Shown here piece after piece: positions 7,267 through 13,570 of a DNA stretch of 19,344 bases. Both the position numbers and the translations under genes were made by a program. Positions within the stretch are counted from its first letter, which is position 1, and each line of letters opens with the position of its first letter. This DNA is from CG2-30-40-21 sp043806395 (GTDB taxonomy: Bacteria; UBA9089; CG2-30-40-21). Location of the stretch: positions 1-19,344 of the forward strand of contig JAZDHC010000256.1 of NCBI GenBank assembly GCA_043806395.1. The letters are read 5' to 3'. Under the pieces are notes generated by a model. The model worked only from the letters and a program-made list of their open reading frames with translations, was not told the origin of the DNA and made no database searches.

Positions 7267-8691
7267 ATGAATAAACTAAGTGTGACAATCCTGACAATCC
7301 TGATATTGACTTCAACTGCTCATGCAAACGGACCAGGTGTCACCAGCAATGCCTTCTTGAGGATTGGCATGGGTGCCAGAGCAGTAGGTATGGGTGGGGC
7401 GTTTTGTGCCATAGCTGATGATGCCAGCAGCAACTACTATAACCCGGCCGGGTTATGCGGAATAGAGAAGCAGGAGGTATTATTCATGCATACTCAGTGG
7501 CTGGCTAATGTTGCCAGTGAGTATATAGCTTATGCCCTGCCAATGGATGAGGACAAGAGTCTGGGGGCAAGCTTTATCTTTTTGCATGCCGAGGACATGG
7601 CTCGCAATCATTCTTCACAAGAAACAGGTAAGTTCAATAACCATGATGCCTGCCTTTCACTCAGCTATGCGTCTAAAATGGGCAATCTTTCCTGGGGATT
7701 AACCCCAAAGCTCATCCAACGGCAACTAAAGAATGAGTCCGCTGCCTCTGTGGGTCTGGATATTGGCACAAAATATATCAATAACAATCTTTCCCTTGGT
7801 GCCACCATTCAAAATCTTGGCACTAAGATAAAATTCATCTCCGAATCCTCTCCCTCGCCATTAAATCTTAAACTTGGGATAGGGTACAAAATGATAACCG
7901 AGAATGACTCCCTGACCCTTGTCGGTGATATTGATAAGCCTATAGACAATGACCCATCTTTAAGCCTTGGGGCAGAATATAACTATGCCAACTGGGCTTT
8001 TGCCAGGGTTGGGGCAAGGATAGGACAGGCTAAACAAGGGTTAAGCTCTGGGTTTGGGATAGTATTTCATGATTACCGCTTTGATTATGCCTTTACTAAT
8101 TTTGATGACCTCGGATTAACCCATAGGGCAGCCATAACCCTCCTGTTTGGGATACCAGAGAAAAAATCTATTGTAACGGAGGGCGTGTTTTCTAACCCGC
8201 CAAATGGCTCAGAGGAAAAGCCTGCTGTAGCTGCAACCTGCCAGAGGTGCGACCTCCCTGTAGTTACCCCTGACAAGCCTGAAATAGCATCTGTCCCGAC
8301 AGAACCTACTCCACCCGTACAGGTGAAGGAAATAGCCAAAAAAGCTACACAATTACCTGAACCAGAAATTCTTGAGCCTCGTATATTCATCTTCCCTGAT
8401 ACAAGGATCTTCACCCCTGATGGTGATGGTACCATGGATAGCGTTACCTTTGTTCTCAGAGTACTCATGCAGACACAAATAAATAAATGGGACCTAAAAA
8501 TTGTTACCAGAAATGACAAGATCATCAATGCCTTTGCCGGAACTGGACACCCCCCTGAAATACTAATCTGGGATGGTAAGGATACGGCTGGCAATCTATC
8601 CTCATCAGGTGCTTATTTCTGTATATTGAGTATTACTGATAAAAACAATAAGGTCTGGACAAGTGGGAAAGAGATAGTGGTGATTGAATAA
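7267..8691 (+). CDS. PorV/UPF0164-like outer-membrane barrel with C-terminal FlgD-like Ig domain
   Basis: The protein has 474 residues, with a signal peptide at about 1-20 (ILILTSTAHA). Residues about 24-297 resemble the PorV/PorQ and UPF0164 barrels: SNAFLRIGMGARAVGMGGAFCAIADDASSNYYNPAGL at 27-63 is the signature, followed by repeated amphipathic strands. A proline-rich linker spans about 298-370 and includes a CQRC (325-328). The last 100 residues (PRIFIFPDTRIFTPDGDGTMDSVTF ... LIWDGKDTAGNLSSSGAYF) form a FlgD/CHU_C-type domain. In Bacteroidota PorV is the outer-membrane shuttle of the type IX system; function here is inferred only from resemblance and position. AGAGGTGA at 7252-7259 serves as the ribosome binding site. 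The gene closes the exported-protein run. Confidence 0.75.
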   Translation: MNKLSVTILTILILTSTAHANGPGVTSNAFLRIGMGARAVGMGGAFCAIADDASSNYYNPAGLCGIEKQEVLFMHTQWLANVASEYIAYALPMDEDKSLGASFIFLHAEDMARNHSSQETGKFNNHDACLSLSYASKMGNLSWGLTPKLIQRQLKNESAASVGLDIGTKYINNNLSLGATIQNLGTKIKFISESSPSPLNLKLGIGYKMITENDSLTLVGDIDKPIDNDPSLSLGAEYNYANWAFARVGARIGQAKQGLSSGFGIVFHDYRFDYAFTNFDDLGLTHRAAITLLFGIPEKKSIVTEGVFSNPPNGSEEKPAVAATCQRCDLPVVTPDKPEIASVPTEPTPPVQVKEIAKKATQLPEPEILEPRIFIFPDTRIFTPDGDGTMDSVTFVLRVLMQTQINKWDLKIVTRNDKIINAFAGTGHPPEILIWDGKDTAGNLSSSGAYFCILSITDKNNKVWTSGKEIVVIE

Positions 8692-8733
8692 GTTCATCAG
8701 ATTATAGTTTTTACACAAGTTGAAAAATTTTTA

Positions 8734-8762
8734 TTGACTAAATTGATTCTTTATGGTATACT
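8734..8762 (+). promoter_or_regulatory. Sigma70-type promoter for purE
   Basis: TTGACT (8734-8739) and TATACT (8757-8762) are separated by 17 bases, close to the consensus for the housekeeping sigma factor. Transcription would start near 8769, ahead of the purE ATG at 8812. The promoter also argues against any translation start upstream of 8812. Confidence 0.75.
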
Positions 8763-8811
8763 ATCATCATATCTTTTTGTGTACTTAGGAGAAGAGAGGG
8801 AAAAAAGCAAA

Positions 8812-9321
8812 ATGGATTCTCAAACACCATTGGTTTTAGTCATGATGGGCAGTGATAGTGACTATGATATAATGCAGGAAGCAGGCAATACCCTTGAATG
8901 GTTTGGGATTAAGTATAAAATGCTGATAACCTCTGCTCACAAAACCCCGGTAGAGACAGTAGAATATATTAGAAAGTATGAAGATGAAGGGGTAGAGGTA
9001 TTTATCTGTGGGGCAGGGATGGCAGCTCATCTGGCTGGAGTAGTAGCCTCTTATACCTTGATGCCAGTTATTGGTGTACCCTTAGATTCTACGGCCTCTT
9101 CGCTTAGTGGGATAGATGCCCTACTTTCTACCCTGCAAATGCCAGGTGGAATACCTGTAGCTACCATGGCTATTGGCAAGGCAGGGGCAAAAAATGCAGC
9201 TATTTTTGCTGTACAGATATTGGCTAAAAAATATTCACACCTTCAGTTAAGGTTGCAGGAATATAGGGATAAACTGAGAAAGGATTTGATAAGCAAAGGG
9301 GAAAGGATTTTAAAAGGATGA
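8812..9321 (+). CDS. purE: N5-carboxyaminoimidazole ribonucleotide mutase
   Basis: The 169-residue product matches class I PurE in length and motifs: MMGSDSDYDIM (11-21), SAHKTP (41-46), GAGMAAHLAG (67-76), PVIGVPL (85-91) and LSTLQMPGGIPVATMAIGKAGAKNA (105-129). PurE rearranges N5-CAIR to CAIR in purine synthesis in the cytoplasm and usually works with PurK; no purK is in the window. The usual SAHRTP is SAHKTP here, a conservative change, and AAHLPG is AAHLAG. The ATG at 8812 follows GAGAGG at about 8794-8799 and lies downstream of a clear promoter. The stop overlaps the ATG of the next gene (ATGA). A lysine/arginine-rich tail (about 145-169) extends beyond the core. Confidence 0.92.
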   Translation: MDSQTPLVLVMMGSDSDYDIMQEAGNTLEWFGIKYKMLITSAHKTPVETVEYIRKYEDEGVEVFICGAGMAAHLAGVVASYTLMPVIGVPLDSTASSLSGIDALLSTLQMPGGIPVATMAIGKAGAKNAAIFAVQILAKKYSHLQLRLQEYRDKLRKDLISKGERILKG

Positions 9322-9662
9322 GCGAGTGTCTATTTTGCAAAATTATTAACAATTCGGTGCCAGCAATGTTTATTTACGAGGATGATGATATTGTAGCCTT
9401 TAATGATATCAACCCTCAGGCTCCGGTTCATATACTTATTGTACCAAAAAAACATATCCCCACAGTAATGGATATTGATAAAAATTCTGTAGATTTGATT
9501 GGGAAGATGTATCTTGTAGCTCAAAGGCTTGCATTTGAGCATGGTATCTCTGAACAAGGATTTCGAATTGTGGTTAATTGCAACCATGATGCTGGCCAAG
9601 AGGTCTTTCACATCCATTTTCATCTATTAGGTGGACGAAAGATGCTATGGCCCCCGGGATGA
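9318..9662 (+). CDS. HIT-family (HinT-like) nucleotide-binding protein
   Basis: The 114-residue product is a complete histidine-triad protein. It starts CLFCKI (4-9), followed by the strand IYEDDDIVAFNDINPQAPVHILIVPKKHI (19-47). The active-site triad HIHFH with H98, H100 and H102 stands in GQEVFHIHFHLLGGR (93-107). HinT-type enzymes hydrolyse purine nucleoside phosphoramidates and acyl-nucleotides in the cytoplasm; the substrate in this organism is unknown. Its ATG overlaps the purE stop, so the pair is translationally coupled and shares the 8734-8762 promoter. Confidence 0.92.
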   Translation: MSECLFCKIINNSVPAMFIYEDDDIVAFNDINPQAPVHILIVPKKHIPTVMDIDKNSVDLIGKMYLVAQRLAFEHGISEQGFRIVVNCNHDAGQEVFHIHFHLLGGRKMLWPPG

Positions 9663-9724
9663 TTTGATAGGCTATAATGTGGGAGGAAAAAATATTAGGA
9701 ATTTGTTGGAAAGGGGTGATTAAT

Positions 9725-9895
9725 TTGCCTGGAATAATGGTTCGTGATAACGAATCTCTGGATAGTGCCTTAAAAAGGTTTAAGCGGGATTGTCAGGAGT
9801 CGGGAATATTATCTGAAATGAAACGGCGAGAGCATTATGAAAAGCCGAGCGATAAACGCAGAAGACTTCTGGCACGGAAAAAGAAAAAGTTCTGA
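9725..9895 (+). CDS. rpsU: Small ribosomal subunit protein bS21
   Basis: From a TTG at 9725 the product has 56 residues: PGIMVRDNESLDSALKRFKRD, then a basic tail KRRRLLARKKKKF. This is the characteristic bS21 sequence and usual length. The start is fixed by AAAGGGGTGAT at 9710-9720 and by the conserved MPGI opening; an in-frame ATG at 9677 would add an atypical 16-residue leader. bS21 joins the 30S subunit near the 16S 3' end and helps initiation. It lies 62 bp after the HIT gene. The dnaG/rpoD or GatB/YqeY genes that follow rpsU in many bacteria are absent here. Confidence 0.93.
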   Translation: MPGIMVRDNESLDSALKRFKRDCQESGILSEMKRREHYEKPSDKRRRLLARKKKKF

Positions 9896-9897
9896 TG

Positions 9898-9935
9898 ATA
9901 TAGGGCAAGAAGGGATAACCGTTCTTGCCCTATAT
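9898..9935. terminator. Perfect 14-bp hairpin after rpsU
   Basis: ATATAGGGCAAGAA (9898-9911) pairs perfectly with TTCTTGCCCTATAT (9922-9935) around a 10-base loop, two bases after the rpsU stop. There is no T-tract on either side, so classical intrinsic termination is uncertain. It may terminate by another route, protect the transcript 3' end, or be a repeat. Confidence 0.5.
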
Positions 9936-9979
9936 GTAACGACAAGTAGCAGGTATTTTTTATTAACTGCTTGCTGAAT

Positions 9980-10068
9980 GTAACTACTCAGCACGGACTT
10001 ACTCAAGGCAGTTCGCGTCTTTCAAACTAACAGCATAGAGTCTTCAGTCTAAACAACCTGAGTAGTTA
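9980..10068. repeat. Inverted-repeat element, copy B (TIR GTAACTACTCAG, different interior)
   Basis: GTAACTACTCAG (9980-9991) and CTGAGTAGTTA (10058-10068) form a perfect 11-base inverted repeat identical to the core termini at 1182 and 1378. The 66-base interior is unrelated to the CACAGAGACAC-rich interiors of the other copies. It lies in the gap between the rpsU hairpin and the gene at 10112. Confidence 0.65.
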
Positions 10069-10111
10069 TTACTATGCTTAATAACCTAAATTAGATTAAG
10101 GGGAAAGAAAA

Positions 10112-11596
10112 TTGAACAAAAACCCTATAAGATTATTTTGTCTTACTCTATTATGCATCCTTTTTTCTTTTAGTGTCGCTAATGCCATAGACACTGCGGA
10201 TTTAAGTGGATTTTCATGTTTAAGAAATGATGAAAAAAATCTGTTAAAACCAATGAGTACCCCTGGAGAAACAGCAAAATCCCCTATCATTCGCAAAGAA
10301 ATCCCTTTGGTCAAACCTGTATCTGAAAAGGAAGATGTGTCAGGAGCTGAAGAAGAAACGGCTGAATTAAAAACTGTTCCTGAATCAAAAGAAGTCCTTT
10401 ATTCACCCTTAAAACCAGTAGTTAAACGAAAAACAGGAGATGCTGGTACTACCATGCCTGAAGAGTCTGAATTTTTCATGAAATTATCTAAAGAAAAAGA
10501 GGCATTGACAGGATTTGTCAGAAAATCAAAGACTGTAGCCCCTATTGTTTCACCTATAGTTGTGCCCAAACCTATATTACCCGTAAAAAGGGTTGAAAAA
10601 CCCAGAATGATTAAGGCTGTTGAAGAGGTGAAAGAAGAGGTTAAGGTTGTAACACCTATCATAACTACAGTTACACAGATTGCACCAGTTGTGATAAAAG
10701 AAAAGAAGGGATTTGTTTGGGAAAAAACCAGCCCGGCATTACGACGGGGTCTCATTGTTTCTGGATTAGCTTCCATGTTGTTGATATTTTTGATTGTCTA
10801 TCTCTGGCAAAAGGGTTCTCCCTTGCCAGAAGAGATAACTACAGAGGATACAACTAATGGAAAAATAGTTATAGAAAAACATAAATCCTTAGAGCATGAA
10901 ATCAAGGAGATAAAGATTGGATATCGAGGATTGGAAAAACTAATAAATGATATAGAAAAAAAATTGGTTTTAATTGCTCCATTAAAGGGTGCAACCATTG
11001 ATGAATTTATTAATAATACAGTAAGAGATGTTGTTAGACCTATTGAAGGTGGAATAAAGAGCCTTCAGACAACATGTCAGGGATTGGAAAAAATATTTAA
11101 TGAATTTGATAAAAGATTAAGTCCGCTTAATGCTTTGAAAGGGTTAAGCATTAAAGAATTGACCTATCAAACAGGAATAGAATTGGTTAAACCAATAGAA
11201 GGTGAGATTAAACAGTTAAAAACAAGTTATGATCAATTGATTGAGGATGTTGAGCAAAAAATAAATGCAACAGATGTAGACAATAAAATAGATGTTATTC
11301 AAAAGAAAAACAAGGGATTAGAAAAAACGGTAGAGGATATGGATAATAAATTGGTCTCCCTTGATTCTTTAATTTCATCCCTTTCCCTCTTTGAAAGCAA
11401 TCAAGTTGGAACCAAGTTACAATCAAAGGAACAAGGAAAATCTGAATCTGAAGAAAAAGCAAAGAATAGCAAGGAATATCTTTATTCCCAAATCTACAAG
11501 ATGTCTGACGAGGGATTAAGCATTGATGAGATTGCTCAACAGACAAAAATGGGCAAGGGAGAGGTAAGGTTGATTCTGGGATTAAGGAAGAAATAG
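10112..11596 (+). CDS. Single-pass membrane protein with repeated coiled coil and C-terminal helix-turn-helix
   Basis: This 494-residue protein starts at a TTG with AAGGGG at 10098-10103. A signal peptide spans about 1-25 (LFCLTLLCILFSFSVANA), then a Lys/Glu/Pro-rich region (about 40-200) and a transmembrane helix (about 213-232, LIVSGLASMLLIFLIVYLW). After that come tandem coiled-coil units of about 51 residues: 265-315 and 315-366 share GLEK....(D)(K)(L)..L..LKG.(S/T)I.E(F/L)...V.(P)IEG, with a partial third to about 417. The C-terminus (about 457-494, YKMSDEGLSIDEIAQQTKMGKGEVRLILGLRKK) resembles the short helix-turn-helix of DUF6115/SwrB-like proteins. If the signal peptide is cleaved, the N-terminal part is outside and the coil and HTH are cytoplasmic. 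Function unknown. Confidence 0.65.
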   Translation: MNKNPIRLFCLTLLCILFSFSVANAIDTADLSGFSCLRNDEKNLLKPMSTPGETAKSPIIRKEIPLVKPVSEKEDVSGAEEETAELKTVPESKEVLYSPLKPVVKRKTGDAGTTMPEESEFFMKLSKEKEALTGFVRKSKTVAPIVSPIVVPKPILPVKRVEKPRMIKAVEEVKEEVKVVTPIITTVTQIAPVVIKEKKGFVWEKTSPALRRGLIVSGLASMLLIFLIVYLWQKGSPLPEEITTEDTTNGKIVIEKHKSLEHEIKEIKIGYRGLEKLINDIEKKLVLIAPLKGATIDEFINNTVRDVVRPIEGGIKSLQTTCQGLEKIFNEFDKRLSPLNALKGLSIKELTYQTGIELVKPIEGEIKQLKTSYDQLIEDVEQKINATDVDNKIDVIQKKNKGLEKTVEDMDNKLVSLDSLISSLSLFESNQVGTKLQSKEQGKSESEEKAKNSKEYLYSQIYKMSDEGLSIDEIAQQTKMGKGEVRLILGLRKK

Positions 11597-11597
11597 T

Positions 11598-12197
11598 ATG
11601 ATTCCAGCATTATTAACCCTTAGCATTCCATTACTTATTATCCTCATAATGGTTCTTATTACCCTTCATCGTACCAATATTTCTGATATAAAAATAGGGA
11701 ACATAAAACAAGCGGTTCAGATAGGAGTAATTGGTAGTTTAGTTATCTTAATAGCCATCTGCTTTATCTTTTTATGCTTTATTATGATACCACCAATCCC
11801 AAAAATAGAAATAGGTCGTGTAAATAAAAATGCAACTGAAGGGGTTGTTTGTTCAAAAAATAAATTAAATTACCTGTATAATCCATTTTATAGCCTGTTC
11901 TACAGGGTTGGGGTATATATTGAACACCCTGATAAACCAGGTGTATTGTCGCAGACTAAAAAACATGTGGCTAAGCTAAACTGGTGGGACGGAGAATGGA
12001 AGGTTCAGGGGATGAATGTTAAAGGGTCAGATACCATTCATGTTCTTTTGATCAAACGAGCCGTTACACGAAACAATAAATACTATCCTAATCTTAAAAA
12101 AGAGAAGGGATGTTTTTCGTTTGAAGATGAGCAGATTCCCTACGGAAAGGATAAAGAGGCAGAGATTATTGATTATGATGCCAAGACATTGGAGTAG
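11598..12197 (+). CDS. Unknown membrane protein with two N-terminal helices
   Basis: The 199-residue product has two hydrophobic segments (about 3-22 and 41-64), a PPIPK turn, and then a soluble domain (about 70-199) rich in Lys, Asp and aromatic residues. That domain contains NWWDGEWKVQGMNVKG and a C-terminal acidic tail. With both helices crossing the membrane, the large domain lies on the same side as the N-terminus. I do not recognise the family. The ATG is one base after the upstream stop and has AAGGAAG at about 11584-11590, so it is almost certainly co-transcribed with the coiled-coil protein at 10112. The two may function together. Confidence 0.55.
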   Translation: MIPALLTLSIPLLIILIMVLITLHRTNISDIKIGNIKQAVQIGVIGSLVILIAICFIFLCFIMIPPIPKIEIGRVNKNATEGVVCSKNKLNYLYNPFYSLFYRVGVYIEHPDKPGVLSQTKKHVAKLNWWDGEWKVQGMNVKGSDTIHVLLIKRAVTRNNKYYPNLKKEKGCFSFEDEQIPYGKDKEAEIIDYDAKTLE

Positions 12198-12199
12198 AT

Positions 12200-12221
12200 G
12201 AGTCATGTATGGCATCTCTAC
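12200..12221 (-). repeat. Partial GTAG REP-like element
   Basis: On the minus strand the sequence reads GTAGAGATGCCATACATGAC, sharing the GTAG head and the ATACATG centre with the hairpin at 2919-2946. It fills most of the gap between the gene at 11598 and the DUF362 gene, whose ribosome binding site AGGAGA (12225-12230) lies immediately beyond it. Confidence 0.5.
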
Positions 12222-12241
12222 AATAGGAGATATTACAGCAG

Positions 12242-13417
12242 ATGACTGTGTGCATTAAAAAAGTATGTGAATACAATGTCGCCAAGATTCAACAGAGCCT
12301 TTACCAATCATTAGAATTAATCAACTTCAAACTAATCCCCGAAAAAAAAGAGGGAGCCCCTCTGGCAGCTGTCCTCAAACCAAATATTGTTATGCCAGCC
12401 AAGCCTTCCACTGCCATAGTTACACATCCGGCTATAGTTGAAGCCACGATTAATTTATTAAGAGATGCCGGAATTTTTGATATATCTATTGTTGAAGAGC
12501 CAGCCATTGGGATTGATGTTCAAAAGAGCTTTCAGGTCTCAGGGTATACAGAGCTTGCTAAGCGAATGGGAGTAAGCATCTATGGATTTGATGATCTGGA
12601 AAAGGTAGAGATTGAGTGGCCGTACGGAAAGCTCTCAATACCAAGAATATTTTTACATGCCGACTTATACATCAATTTACCCAAGATAAAGACACATAGC
12701 TATACCACGGTTACACTTTCTATTAAAAATCAAAAGGGGCTGGTATCAAGTCAGCTGAAGAAATATATCCATACCCTTGGTTTGCATAAACCCTTGATAG
12801 AGCTGGCAAAGGTAATACAGCCACACCTTGTTATTATGGATGGTATCTGTGCCATGGAGGGAGAGGGTCCAACCCAGGGAAAAAGCAAAAAGCTAAATGC
12901 CCTGATTGTAGGGACAAACATGCTTGAGTGCGATATTGTTGCCAGTAATCTGATGGGGATAGACGCCTACAAGGTAGCTCATCTTGCTTATGGGATAAAT
13001 GAAGGATTGGGTGAAAAAGAGCCAGTGATAACAGGAGATAGCATCTCATCCTTGATGAAGCAGTTTGCATCTGCAAACCTTGAGTATAGCAGAAGATTGA
13101 ATGTTTATGCCTGGCATAATCCTGCAGCATGTTCTTCGTGCATGAATTCATTTCATCGGGCAATAAAAGAGGCTATTCTTAATCCTAAATGGTGGCTGCC
13201 ATTTGTATCAAGGTTTGCATGGTATGCATTATTTGGAAAGATTAACATCCTGCAGGGCAAAAATGCAAGCATCCCTCCTCGCTTGGGATGGAATGTATGT
13301 TTTGGTACATGTACACATAAGTTGGCAAAAGAAAAAGGCTTTGCCTTCGTTCCAGGGTGTCCGCCGGTTGTAGATGATGTTTTGAAATGCTTTTTTCGTA
13401 ATTACTCAAATAGGTGA
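12242..13417 (+). CDS. DUF362-family protein
   Basis: This 391-residue protein has the DUF362 signatures: LKPNIVMP (45-52), THPAIVEATINLLRDAG (61-77), LYINLPKIKTHSYTTVTLSIKNQKGLV (142-168) and PHLVIMDGICAMEGEGPTQG (194-213), followed by D231 and the LMGID segment. DUF362 members are often fused to or linked with iron-sulphur domains. Here C297 and C300 (CSSC) with C353, C357 and C373 form a cysteine-bearing C-terminal part that is not a standard ferredoxin motif. The catalytic role is unknown. No signal peptide is visible. ATG 12242 follows AGGAGA at 12225-12230. The last codons and stop fall within the left terminus of the inverted-repeat element at 13398, so the native C-terminus may have been replaced. 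Confidence 0.8.
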   Translation: MTVCIKKVCEYNVAKIQQSLYQSLELINFKLIPEKKEGAPLAAVLKPNIVMPAKPSTAIVTHPAIVEATINLLRDAGIFDISIVEEPAIGIDVQKSFQVSGYTELAKRMGVSIYGFDDLEKVEIEWPYGKLSIPRIFLHADLYINLPKIKTHSYTTVTLSIKNQKGLVSSQLKKYIHTLGLHKPLIELAKVIQPHLVIMDGICAMEGEGPTQGKSKKLNALIVGTNMLECDIVASNLMGIDAYKVAHLAYGINEGLGEKEPVITGDSISSLMKQFASANLEYSRRLNVYAWHNPAACSSCMNSFHRAIKEAILNPKWWLPFVSRFAWYALFGKINILQGKNASIPPRLGWNVCFGTCTHKLAKEKGFAFVPGCPPVVDDVLKCFFRNYSNR

Positions 13418-13566
13418 ATTCACCACAGAGACACAGAGAGTACAGAGAAACACGGAGATGATTATTCAAACAGTATCGCTTGGCTACAGAAGAGTTTGTA
13501 AAAGTTGCCCAAAGGTTAATCTCCGTGAAACTCCGTGTTCTCTGTGCCTCTGTGGTGAATAGTTAC
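13398..13566. repeat. MITE-like inverted-repeat element, copy C, between convergent genes
   Basis: The termini GTAATTACTCA (13398-13408) and TGAATAGTTAC (13556-13566) are inverted at 9 of 11 bases. Inside them, CACCACAGAGACACAGAGAG (from 13421, continuing to 13458) is complementary, with small gaps, to 13521-13557 (ending CTCTGTGGTG). It matches copy A in terminus, in the GAATTCACCAC segment and in interior composition. It overlaps the end of the DUF362 gene and stops 4 bases short of the DUF1015 stop codon. Its long stem could act as a two-way terminator. Confidence 0.75.
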
Positions 13567-13570
13567 TGCA

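Noticed and set aside
8241..8264. GAGGT/ACCTC palindrome in the linker of the PorV-like gene as another inserted repeat
   Set aside because: The stem is only 5 bp, the adjacent GTAG is in the wrong orientation, and no second copy was found in the window. The CQRC it encodes is still worth noting.
8085..8594. 169-residue minus-strand open frame
   Set aside because: It lies wholly antisense to the PorV-like gene, with no start signal or recognisable motif.
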